Assembly: GCF_009600985.1 (NCBI RefSeq)
Contig: NZ_VDFP01000003.1
Coordinates: forward strand, 82,321 to 146,320
Source of the DNA: Companilactobacillus halodurans
GTDB lineage: Bacteria; Bacillota; Bacilli; Lactobacillales; Lactobacillaceae
Direction: 5' to 3'
DNA length: 64,000 nucleotides
This document shows, one piece after another, positions 35,085 to 42,804 of this stretch (its first letter is position 1; every line of letters begins with the position of its first letter). Made by a program: the position numbers and the translations under genes. The notes under the pieces were generated by a model. That model saw nothing but the letters and a program-made list of their open reading frames with translations. It did not search any database and was not told the DNA's origin.

Positions 35085-35146
35085 TATGCCAAAAGTATGC
35101 CAAATATGGATGTGCATACTACAAACATTGATATAAAAGTGTTTGT
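35085..35146. repeat. direct and inverted repeats beside the right att site
   Basis: TATGCCAAA is directly repeated (35085-35093, 35096-35104) and ACAAACA/TGTTTGT form an inverted pair (35121-35127, 35140-35146). Both lie between the integrase end and the att core and could be integrase arm-binding sites. Confidence 0.45.
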
Positions 35147-35159
35147 AATGTTTTATACT

Positions 35160-35176
35160 TATTGAGTGGGAATAAT
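35160..35176 (+). other. attachment site (att), distal end of the island
   Basis: TATTGAGTGGGAATAAT is identical to the guaA 3' end (25691-25707). Confidence 0.85.
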
Positions 35177-35193
35177 ATTTTGTAGAAAATATA

Positions 35194-35230
35194 AGAGCAT
35201 CTCTGATTTTATTCAGAGGTGCTCTTTTTG
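35194..35230 (+). terminator. probable ancestral guaA terminator
   Basis: AGAGCATCTCTGA pairs with TCAGAGGTGCTCT, with a T-run, 18 bp beyond the right att core. In the uninterrupted chromosome it would directly follow guaA. Confidence 0.85.
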
Positions 35231-35436
35231 TGGTTCGATAAATACACCAATTTTAAAATTTTGATTATATTTCTAAATTTGTAGAGTATAATCAAATTAA
35301 TTATAAGTTTTTAAGGATTTTTTACTGGTAAGTGGAGAAAGACAGCCTCCTAAAAAAGGGGATGGTTTGGAATAATTAAAGTAATTAATAGTAGTGGTGA
35401 TTTGTATAAATATTATTGAGGAGAAGGAAATACATA

Positions 35437-35985
35437 ATGAATAACAACGGTGATTTAAAGAAAAAAGGGAAATCTTCAACTGAAAAGGTTATTATTGGAC
35501 TTTTAGTAATAGCAATATTCGTTGCATTAAAAATTGGTCTTGGTAATTTAAATTTTTTTAATCCTATGCCTTCAGGATTATCAAATACGGATAAAATCAT
35601 GACCTATTTGGGAGAGAATAAAAAGAGTAATGAGCAAATTTCTATGACGTCGATGATGTCCCAGCTAAATTATAGCAACTATAGAGATATACAGGAAAGA
35701 CTGCAAACCGATCCAGTTATTTTTGTGATGAAAAATAAAGATACTGGTAGATATGTCTTCAAGTATAAGGATCATTATGTTTATTTAATTAAGGAAATAA
35801 CAGACTTTTACCAGGACGATTCTTATAAATATATCTATTTTGTAGCTAGTATCAAAAAGAGTTCTGATGGCAAGCAGTATGTGAAAGAAGTAAACACTAA
35901 GAAATATGATGATAGTAATGCAAAAGAAACAGATGGTTATTCTATACAAGATTACAATAATTATTATGGAACTGATGATAATTAA
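35437..35985 (+). CDS. hypothetical single-pass membrane protein
   Basis: A 182-residue protein. A lysine-rich cytoplasmic N-terminus (LKKKGKSSTEK) is followed by one membrane helix (about 18-36, VIIGLLVIAIFVALKIGLG) and a predicted extracellular domain rich in Tyr and Asp. No family is recognised. ATG 35437 follows GAGGAGAAGGAAATACATA. It is the first chromosomal gene beyond the island. Confidence 0.7.
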   Translation: MNNNGDLKKKGKSSTEKVIIGLLVIAIFVALKIGLGNLNFFNPMPSGLSNTDKIMTYLGENKKSNEQISMTSMMSQLNYSNYRDIQERLQTDPVIFVMKNKDTGRYVFKYKDHYVYLIKEITDFYQDDSYKYIYFVASIKKSSDGKQYVKEVNTKKYDDSNAKETDGYSIQDYNNYYGTDDN

Positions 35986-36309
35986 TATTTATACTTTGTA
36001 TAGTTGTTAAAAGAAAATATTTTCCGACTTTTATGAAAACGTTTTCAAATTTTGGTTGAACTGATGATATACTGTAACCGTAAACAATGATGTAAATTGC
36101 TAGTTTGTATGTAATGTATTAAATAGGGCTTGGGTATTATTTCTATGTAAAATTAGTGATTCTTAGCCATCTACATCATATAAATTTACTATGGGGAGGG
36201 GAAATGGAATAGTAAAAGTACATTTGTGATTTGAATGAATCTTGAGGATGAATCATGATAATAACATTCATTTTCTAATTAAGTAAATAAAAAAGGGGAG
36301 TTAGAAAGA
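35986..36309 (+). promoter_or_regulatory. long leader with palindromic cre upstream of surface protein gene
   Basis: TGAAAACGTTTTCA (36034-36047) is a perfectly palindromic cre. It overlaps the -35 position of an extended -10 promoter (TGATATACT, hexamer 36068-36073). The predicted transcript has a leader of about 230 nt. Within it I see only a strong ribosome binding site with a two-codon frame (near 36194). Confidence 0.7.
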
Positions 36310-37239
36310 ATGAATTTTAAAAAGAAGCGTCTTAATAAAGCATTAGAAGACAAAATTTATCGTGTTAAACTTGTACATTCAAAAAAGGGTTGGTTAGCTG
36401 TAGGATTAACTTTTATAACTCTATTTAGTGCTACTATGTTAAGTCAAAAGACTGTTGATGCATCAGCGGTTAATAATGTTGCCATTGCTAATTCAACTAC
36501 AAGTAGCTCAGTTCAACTTTGGAATAATGTTACTAATAATGAAATTCACAAAGCTAATAGAGGACTTGCCAATGGTACAGCGTGGAAAACCGCTAAAGCC
36601 GTTAAGGGCGTTGATGGAGAAACATATCTACTTGTAGGTGTCAATGAATATGCTGATGCTAAACAAATGGATTTGTCTGATGAAACATCATCACAAAATT
36701 TAACAGGTGTTTTACGTACTAGTTCTAGTAAATCAATTATAAGATTGTACACGAACCCATTAGCAGAAAATGGTGCCCAACTTATTACAAATCGTGGATT
36801 GGCTAAAAATACAGATTGGAAGACTGATATAAAAGTTGTTGCAAATGGGGAAACATATTATCGTGTTGCTACTAATGAATGGGTTAAAGCTAGCGATGCC
36901 TATTTGGTAGGTGAATCATCCAGAAGCAATAAGGCATATACAAAGAATGCACCAGATGAAAATACAAATAGTAATTCAAATAGTTCAAATAATAATGGTG
37001 GTTCTACTCCAGAACCAGTGCAACAATCTACGATAACAACTAAGTATGTAGATGAAGACGGTAACGAAGTTGCCGATGCAAAGACTGAAAAAGCCAATAA
37101 AGGAGAGAAATATACTGCCAATTCAATTACAGTAGATGGATATACTTTAGATGGAGAAAGCAGCCAAACGATTGACTCAGTATCAGGCGATGCAACGTTG
37201 ACTTTCAAATATACTAAGGATTCGGAACCAGTTGAATAA
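36310..37239 (+). CDS. secreted SLAP-domain surface protein with MucBP-like domain
   Basis: A 309-residue exported protein. It has a long signal peptide with a KxxKSGKxW-like N-region (KLVHSKKGWLAVGL) and cleavage near VDASA. Two SLAP-type domains follow (about 60-125 and 140-200; NRGLANGTAWKTA, NRGLAKNTDWKT...YYRVATNEWVKA), then a Ser/Asn linker and one MucBP-like domain (TITTKYVDEDGNEVADAKTE). There is no LPxTG motif, so attachment is probably through SLAP domains to cell-wall polymers. Predicted to be CcpA-repressed through the cre at 36034. Confidence 0.8.
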   Translation: MNFKKKRLNKALEDKIYRVKLVHSKKGWLAVGLTFITLFSATMLSQKTVDASAVNNVAIANSTTSSSVQLWNNVTNNEIHKANRGLANGTAWKTAKAVKGVDGETYLLVGVNEYADAKQMDLSDETSSQNLTGVLRTSSSKSIIRLYTNPLAENGAQLITNRGLAKNTDWKTDIKVVANGETYYRVATNEWVKASDAYLVGESSRSNKAYTKNAPDENTNSNSNSSNNNGGSTPEPVQQSTITTKYVDEDGNEVADAKTEKANKGEKYTANSITVDGYTLDGESSQTIDSVSGDATLTFKYTKDSEPVE

Positions 37240-37529
37240 TTTAATAATTATGATTGATAATTATTTAATATGATTTGCTAAAATTTATATAAAGATACAT
37301 CGTATAAATTTTTGTAAAATCGGGAAATGAAGAAATTGATATCTATTTGAATTTTACTTCAAAGGATAGATTAATCCCTTAAGAGGTGATTTATTAGTAC
37401 TTTGTCCAAATCGTATTAATTAATAATTTGAGTTTATCAAGTATCCTCATTGAGGGTACTTTTTTATGTGTAGATCAAAATTTATTCTCTTAATAAAATG
37501 GTCAAAATTTCTAAATCTATAGGAATTTA
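37240..37529 (+). terminator. terminator and intergenic region after surface protein
   Basis: AGTATCCTC and GAGGGTACT (37440-37460) form a hairpin with a six-T run. The rest of this AT-rich gap shows nothing recognisable up to the ISL3 remnant. Confidence 0.65.
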
Positions 37530-38156
37530 TTTATTTTCCAAAAATGCCCTCAAGATTACCATTGGAATATGGTAATAAGCAACTATATTTTTCTATAATG
37601 TTGTAATGGCAATACTTCCATATCCATTTACGATGAACGATTAATTGATAATTGTCATTTAAATCAATAGATACAGTTTTAATGGCTTGTCATTCTGAAA
37701 GGCTGTACTGATGTATAAAGTGTTCAATTATTGTCTTAAATAGTCTGTTGTGTATATCTGCATCAATAACTATAAATGTAAAAGGATTTTTACTGAACGG
37801 AATTCATCGAAACAAATATTTTCAGGTAAATGTTCACATTTATATAGAGTCTTCGTATTACCATACAAAATCTTGCCTACAGTACTGGTCGAAATACCAA
37901 TAATCTTAGTCGTGGAAAAGATTCTGTGTTTAACTTGTTTAGTCATTGTATGATTTTTGATCAATAAGTCACTGTGGGCACCGTAGGTGCCTCCACAGTT
38001 CCTACACAAAAATCGTTGCTTCTTAATTACTAAATGATATTCAACACCATTAAAACTAGCCAGTCTTGCATTAGTAATTCTTTTACTATTTTTAACTAGT
38101 AGGTTCATTCCACCTTGAGGACATCTATGTAAGGTGTAAAATAATTGGGCGTTCAC
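37530..38156 (-). pseudogene. ISL3-family transposase remnant
   Basis: The N-terminal part is intact in one frame (128 residues, with CPQGG, FLCRNCGGTYG zinc-finger-like motif and HTH). A one-base shift after FDEFRSV moves the frame to NPFTFIVIDADIHNRLFKTI. A stop codon follows, and the frame then jumps from SIDLNDNYQ to the C-terminal YSNGNLEG motif, implying a large internal deletion. Full ISL3 transposases have about 430 residues. This is a dead copy. Confidence 0.78.
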
Positions 38157-38509
38157 AATTCTTATGCGTTTTATAATTCTACGTTTTTTTTATTTTGACA
38201 TCTTTTACTGAAATAATTTTTATATTATTGTCTTTTATATCTAATGTACATAGTATAAAATTGCTTTGGGATATCATGTTCACCCCTGTTTGGTTTGGTT
38301 GCTTAAATCTTAATATGAGAACAGTGATGTTCTTTTCTACCATTAGTCAATAGAGAACCTGATATTGTTGGGTTCTCTTTTTTGATATTATGATATTAGG
38401 TAAGGGTCAGAGGATTCAAGGTATTGATATTTGAAAATTAGAATTCACTAAATAAAGCCTCATATATTATATTTTTTTATGAGGTGGTAAAATGATAAGT
38501 GAGAGATGA
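38157..38509 (+). terminator. intergenic region with terminator between IS remnants
   Basis: A 353-bp gap. AGAGAACC (38352) and GGGTTCTCT (38370) form a hairpin followed by six Ts. The stretch next to 38509 is probably the right end of the IS110 element. IS110 elements lack inverted repeats, so the exact end cannot be read. Confidence 0.6.
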
Positions 38510-39712
38510 TTAATGTTCGCCCGAGAACATTTTTGTATCATACATCTCATTGTTTAAAACTAGATGATATATCGTCTTTATAAGATGATGTATAGCAGAT
38601 ATGACAATCTTCTTGGTTCCTTTGGAACCTGAAGATTGTCTTTTTCTCTTATAAACTAAATTGATGTTTGTTGGGATCATTTTTGAAGCCGATATGATAT
38701 TTAATATTGCTTTAAAAAGGATTTTACGAGCGTAAGCATTGCCACGCTTTCGTATGTGTTCTCCAGCTGTATAGTTACCAGATTCGTAATGAATAAGATC
38801 TATTCCTACGAATGCATTGATGGCATTTGAGCTATAAAACCTTCTGATATCTCCCCATTCGGCAGTCAAACAGACTGCCGTTTTGATTCCAATCCCTGGA
38901 ATGCTTATTAGTATTTTTATTTCTGGTAGATTTTTAGATAGTTCAGCCATTTCACTGATCAATTGAGATTTCAAATGACTGATACGTTGAACCTCATGTG
39001 CATGATATCTTGCTTCTCTAATTTCATAATCAACATTGGTCATTAAAAAAGATTCTTTTGCCAGTTCGATTAATCGGCTGGCAATACGTTGAGAACGACC
39101 AACTCCCATATTTTTTGGAGTTGACTGTAATACTACTTTGGACAAGGTATAAATATCGTATTTCTTAACAAAATCAGATGATGGAAATTTTTGTACAAGA
39201 TTCCAATATAGATTTCCATTAGTGGAACTTAAGAGATTTTCTATTTCTGGGAATGTAATTGAAAGTATTTTATGTAGACGATCCTTTTCACGGACAATGT
39301 CTTCATTTTGTTCTTGATAAAACCGTTCTAATGGATGTAGTTTTGAATAAATTGGGTCAGACAGTTCAGTAGGGTCATAATGATGCATGGACATCGCTTT
39401 AGCGAGTCCAGGAGCATCAAGAGAATCAGTTTTATTATGTCTAAAACTATCCATGTCCTTCTTTGCACGTAAAGGATTGATCCTTGTGAATCGATAATTT
39501 TCATGTAATAAATAATTTTTCAAACTTCTGGAATAAACTCCAGTAGATTCAAAGATTATTGATGGTTCTTTAAAAGGATTCAGCTCCTTGGCAAGGGTCT
39601 CAAATCCCTTGGCATTATTATTTATTTTGAATTGCTTTACAGGTTTTCCATCTACCAAAATAGCTATATTAGACGTAGTTTTACTAACATCGATCCCAAA
39701 TATGAACTCCAT
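38510..39712 (-). CDS. IS110-family transposase (DEDD recombinase)
   Basis: A 400-residue transposase. The RuvC-like DEDD domain has FGIDVSK (first Asp), IFESTGVYS (Glu) and KTDSLDAPGLA (two Asps). The C-terminal Tnp_20 domain has PGIGIKTAVCLTAEWGD and the serine region HYESGNYTAGEHIRKRGN. IS110 enzymes are guided by a bridge RNA encoded in the element. ATG 39712 follows ATAGGAGCGATATTT; the longer frame has no ribosome binding site. The gene appears intact. Confidence 0.9.
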   Translation of the reverse strand: MEFIFGIDVSKTTSNIAILVDGKPVKQFKINNNAKGFETLAKELNPFKEPSIIFESTGVYSRSLKNYLLHENYRFTRINPLRAKKDMDSFRHNKTDSLDAPGLAKAMSMHHYDPTELSDPIYSKLHPLERFYQEQNEDIVREKDRLHKILSITFPEIENLLSSTNGNLYWNLVQKFPSSDFVKKYDIYTLSKVVLQSTPKNMGVGRSQRIASRLIELAKESFLMTNVDYEIREARYHAHEVQRISHLKSQLISEMAELSKNLPEIKILISIPGIGIKTAVCLTAEWGDIRRFYSSNAINAFVGIDLIHYESGNYTAGEHIRKRGNAYARKILFKAILNIISASKMIPTNINLVYKRKRQSSGSKGTKKIVISAIHHLIKTIYHLVLNNEMYDTKMFSGEH

Positions 39713-39915
39713 AAATATCGCTCCTATTAAAGTTTTATTCACTCTGGATACACTTATTTCAATTTTCAATACCCGGCATCTAGGCCAACAGACTTCGAAC
39801 GGAATTAAAGTGAATCCTGTGAAGTTGCCAGTTTTTTTTACGACATCATGTGCCAAAGAGCCATTCGACTTTTATCAACTTCACTCTCATTTTACTTTCG
39901 AAAAGTAAAATGAGG
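39713..39915 (-). ncRNA. candidate IS110 bridge RNA region
   Basis: The non-coding end upstream of the transposase, where IS110-group elements encode the bridge RNA. On the minus strand: a 13-bp hairpin (39887-39914), then a stem with a 48-nt loop (39821-39827 with 39876-39882, GAAGTTG/CAACTTC), then a second stem with a 65-nt loop (39737-39743 with 39809-39815). Two large loops fit the target- and donor-binding loops. The boundary and loop assignment are inferred. Confidence 0.5.
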
Positions 39916-39948
39916 AATCACGATTCCGTCGAATCATGATTCCTCATA
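39911..39948. repeat. hairpin at the edge of the IS110 element
   Basis: ATGAGGAATCACGATTC pairs with GAATCATGATTCCTCAT around CGTC. It directly adjoins the 13-bp hairpin of the element end. Confidence 0.65.
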
Positions 39949-39979
39949 AATGTTAGTCTGTTTTTTTATCTAAAAGAGA

Positions 39980-40014
39980 ATAAAAACTGGTGTTGATTTA
40001 TTCATCAACATCAG
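39980..40014 (-). terminator. terminator of the minus-strand CAP/SLAP gene
   Basis: On the minus strand GATGTTGAT pairs with ATCAACACC and is followed by AGTTTTTATT. Confidence 0.75.
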
Positions 40015-40108
40015 AAAATTTAAAATCATTTTTCTATGTCATATAAAAAATATTATTATTCACATTTTTTTGGGGGGGATGTATTGATTTAAAATTATTT
40101 ATTAGCGT

Positions 40109-41179
40109 CTACTTTGTAAATTCTTCAGCGACATAAAGAGTTCCATCTTGTGCATAATATGAGCCAATTCCAACTTTAGTGAATTTTGGTCTCATTAGGT
40201 TGACATAATGATTTTCTGTACCAGATTCTCCCTTGTAATTATCCATTACGACATATGCATAGTGTTCTGGAGTTTGCACTGATAATTGGTTCCAAGGTGT
40301 CCCAAAGAGGTTTTCACCATAATATGTTGATGTATTACCAACTTGTTTCAAAACAGTTTGTGCGTTTGTTCCGTCTGGACGGGTGTGACTAAATAGTTCA
40401 CTGACTTCTTTTGCACGAATTGAAGCAGCTTGCATCAACGATGAATCTTCAGTCAATGCTTCTTCACCATTTGAAGTTCTTTCTTTGTTGATTGAATTGA
40501 GAACAGCCGTATTTACTGCTGATATATTAGGTGTAGATGTTTCTTGTTGACTTGAACTACCTGAATTATTGTCATTGGTTCCAGTTGATGTATTTCCACT
40601 GTTGTTTGAATTGTTATTTGATGACGAATCAGAGTCATTAATGCCAAAGTCAGCGATATATTGCTTAGAGCCCTTGTCGCTGTTTAAAATTACATTGAAT
40701 GAACCTTTGATATATTCGTGAGTCGATACTTGAAAGAAAGTGTCGCCATTTTTATTAGTAATAATCTTGCCGACTTTCCAAGCAGTGCCTTGTTGCAAAG
40801 CACGGTTAGAATTGCTATTAGTAGCGTCGTTATAAAGAGCTTGATCATGGTCGATGACATGAACGACGATGCCAGTATCTTGGCTAGTTTCTCCGTTCAA
40901 TGATGAATCAGCTGCTCTTAAGTATTCATTCGTGGCAACTTGATACATTGTTTGATTATTGATAGTTAAGATTTTTCCAACTACCCATGGTGAATTAGGT
41001 GCGAGAGCCCGATTGGTGACTTTTTCGCCTTGTTCAGTATAAAGTTGAGCAACTGAACCTGAGTGAACCGTTGCGACGGTGGCAGCTTTTGCATCATTTT
41101 GATTAAACAATAATGTCCCCGTTGTAGCCATTGCTAGTGCAGCAATGATACCTGCAGATTTTGAGATTGAAAGTTTCAT
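40109..41179 (-). CDS. secreted SLAP-domain protein with C-terminal CAP (SCP/PR1) domain
   Basis: A 356-residue exported protein: signal peptide (about 1-32, cleavage near DAKA-A), two SLAP-type domains (about 35-95 and 105-165; NRALAPNSPWVVG, YQVATNEYLRA), a Ser/Asn linker (about 180-215), and a CAP domain (about 225-356) with INKERTSNGE, FSHTRPDG and YGENLFG. Bacterial CAP proteins are often wall-associated; their activity is unclear. A paralogue with the same layout is encoded at 54001-54987. ATG 41179 follows TAGGGAGGAAAATTAATT. Confidence 0.87.
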   Translation of the reverse strand: MKLSISKSAGIIAALAMATTGTLLFNQNDAKAATVATVHSGSVAQLYTEQGEKVTNRALAPNSPWVVGKILTINNQTMYQVATNEYLRAADSSLNGETSQDTGIVVHVIDHDQALYNDATNSNSNRALQQGTAWKVGKIITNKNGDTFFQVSTHEYIKGSFNVILNSDKGSKQYIADFGINDSDSSSNNNSNNSGNTSTGTNDNNSGSSSQQETSTPNISAVNTAVLNSINKERTSNGEEALTEDSSLMQAASIRAKEVSELFSHTRPDGTNAQTVLKQVGNTSTYYGENLFGTPWNQLSVQTPEHYAYVVMDNYKGESGTENHYVNLMRPKFTKVGIGSYYAQDGTLYVAEEFTK

Positions 41180-41335
41180 AATTAATTTTCCTCCCTATAT
41201 GTTGACTAATATTTGTCGACATTATTTATAAAATTAATTTTGTTTTGAAACAGGATTCATTTTGATTGTACGACCTTTTTGGAGGTAAGGGGAATCATAT
41301 TTGAAAAATTAATATATTTTTTTATGTCATTATAC

Positions 41336-41377
41336 AAAAAAGAACATCTCTGATTAAACTCAGGGATGTTCTTTTAT
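41336..41377. terminator. bidirectional terminator downstream of tetR
   Basis: AAAGAACATCTCTGA pairs with TCAGGGATGTTCTTT around TTAAAC. The end of the stem includes the tetR stop codon. Confidence 0.85.
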
Positions 41378-41961
41378 TTTCCATTGAATCTGTCATATCC
41401 AGCACTAGTAAATTGATTGAGTAATTTCAATTCATGATACCAAGATTCATCTTTTATAAAGTGATGCCGTTTATTAATAGCAAATGATCCATGGATGGAA
41501 TATGAGAAAAGAGCTTCTGCTTCTGATTTGCTAAATCCTGTTCGCTTTTGAATCTCAGGGATGATTGTAGGTTTTTCGTGCGTGATTATCCGCCCAATAA
41601 TATAATCACTCAGGCTGGGATCCATTAGAAGTTTTTGATATTTGGGAGAGCCGGCAACTCGTTGACAAGCTGGGATAAGTGATTCATTTTCTTTAAAAGT
41701 ATCTACAGTTGATTCGTTATCAGTTTTTGAAGACTCGTCGGATTCATTTGTAAAAAGCAGCGCATCATCTAAGACCGTATTTAACACATCAGTCAAATCA
41801 TCAAAATGCAGATAAAAGGTTGACCGATTTATTGATGCCTGTCGACATAGTTGAGCAACATTTATTTGTGAGTAAGGTTCTTTATCGATTAACTCAAGAA
41901 AGGATTCTTTAATTACATTGATTGTATAGATTGTACGGCGGTCAGTTTTACGATTATTCAT
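41374..41961 (-). CDS. TetR-family regulator next to sirtuin pair
   Basis: A 195-residue TetR/AcrR-type regulator. The HTH spans about 8-55 (TDRRTIYTINVIKESFLELI; QASINRSTFYLHFDDLTDVL). The C-terminal helical sensor domain has no recognisable ligand. It is divergent from the two sirtuin genes. The 156-bp gap contains GATACATAGTGTATC and a distant inverted pair, so it probably regulates them. A truncated close paralogue lies in the guaA island at 28267. Confidence 0.87.
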   Translation of the reverse strand: MNNRKTDRRTIYTINVIKESFLELIDKEPYSQINVAQLCRQASINRSTFYLHFDDLTDVLNTVLDDALLFTNESDESSKTDNESTVDTFKENESLIPACQRVAGSPKYQKLLMDPSLSDYIIGRIITHEKPTIIPEIQKRTGFSKSEAEALFSYSIHGSFAINKRHHFIKDESWYHELKLLNQFTSAGYDRFNGK

Positions 41962-41989
41962 TTATAAAACTCCTCAACAGATTTTCAAA

Positions 41990-42080
41990 ATTGTTTATAA
42001 GCATAAAAAATAAGAAAAAGTGTGCTTAACTTCATTTCAAAAGTTAGCTACATTATAAACAATTCGATACATAGTGTATC
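41990..42080. promoter_or_regulatory. TetR-sirtuin divergent operator region
   Basis: GATACATAGTGTATC (42066-42080) is a perfect 6-3-6 palindrome. ATTGTTTATAA (41990-42000) and TTATAAACAAT (42053-42063) are perfect 11-bp inverted copies 52 bp apart. They flank the divergent starts and could allow looped repression by TetR. Confidence 0.6.
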
Positions 42081-42117
42081 AGATTATACAGTATATTGAT
42101 AATTTTTAGGAGGAAAA

Positions 42118-42801
42118 ATGAATCCAGAAATAAAAAAGGCCCAAGAATTGCTTTTTGAGAGTGATGCAATCTTAATTACTGCAAGTAATGGGCTGTCAAT
42201 CACAGAAGGATACAACATTTTTGCGGACGACAAGAATTTCCGAGCTTATTTTAATGAATTTAAGGCTCTTTATGGAATCAGCAGCGTGGTTCAAGGCGTA
42301 TATGCGGAGTTGTCGCAAACTGAACATGATATTTTCATGAAGAAAGTCCATAAATATTTGATTGATGATTATCAACCAAATCCAATTTTTGATGATATTA
42401 AAAAAATAGTTACAGATAAAGATTATTTCATAGTTACTTCCAACGCAGATACGCATTTTCAACTGAATGGATTTGACCCTAAGCATATTTGGGAAGTTGA
42501 AGGTAATTTAGATGGCATGGATATGAGAAGTAAAGAATGGAATCAACAACAACAATTTTGTCAGAGTTTTACTAGAAATAATGAAAATAAGAAATTAGTT
42601 CAATTAGAGCTTGGTATTGGATCGCATAACCAAATGATTAAAGAGCCAATGATGGAAATGGTTGATAGCCATCCCAAGTGGTCATATATCACTTTAAATT
42701 TACCAAATGAAATTAGAGTAGCACCAGAAATAGCTGATCGGTCGGTTCCATTAGCTGGTGACATTAAGCAAACTTTGAGCAATTTATTGAAAGAGGATTA
42801 A
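42118..42801 (+). CDS. SIR2-like protein without zinc ribbon
   Basis: A 227-residue minimal sirtuin fold. ILITASNGLSITEGY (about 18-32) corresponds to the NAD-binding GAGxS region, FIVTSNADTHFQ to the TxN(I/Q)D motif, and LELGIGSHNQM to the late nucleotide-binding motif. The catalytic histidine position of classical sirtuins (HG) reads VEGN, so His is replaced by Glu. No zinc cysteines are present. It lies 3 bp upstream of the second, fuller sirtuin. Enzymatic activity is uncertain; it may be a partner or regulatory subunit. Confidence 0.72.
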   Translation: MNPEIKKAQELLFESDAILITASNGLSITEGYNIFADDKNFRAYFNEFKALYGISSVVQGVYAELSQTEHDIFMKKVHKYLIDDYQPNPIFDDIKKIVTDKDYFIVTSNADTHFQLNGFDPKHIWEVEGNLDGMDMRSKEWNQQQQFCQSFTRNNENKKLVQLELGIGSHNQMIKEPMMEMVDSHPKWSYITLNLPNEIRVAPEIADRSVPLAGDIKQTLSNLLKED

Positions 42802-42804
42802 GAA

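Larger units (their letters stand above)
25707..35176. mobile_element. decayed genomic island integrated at guaA
   Basis: Bounded by 17-bp direct repeats (25691-25707 and 35160-35176). The right end holds the genes typical of such an element in the expected order: DUF3173 protein, tyrosine integrase (broken), att site. A terminator that would suit guaA follows directly outside the right repeat (35194-35229). Cargo includes LysR/FAD oxidoreductase, a truncated TetR, an interrupted aldo/keto reductase, MFS/MarR, GNAT and Mrr. Several genes are damaged, so the island is probably no longer self-mobile. Confidence 0.82.

Noticed and set aside
36180..36215. Leader peptide at the strong ribosome binding site
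   Set aside because: The frame after GGGGAGGGGAA is only two codons, too short to call a gene.
39713..39856. Longer N-terminus for the IS110 transposase
   Set aside because: The extra 48 residues do not resemble IS110 enzymes and lie in the non-coding end; ATG 39712 has a good ribosome binding site.
39980..40014. TTGAT-N6-ATCAA as an FNR box
   Set aside because: The spacing is six bases rather than four, and the sequence forms a terminator of the adjacent minus-strand gene.
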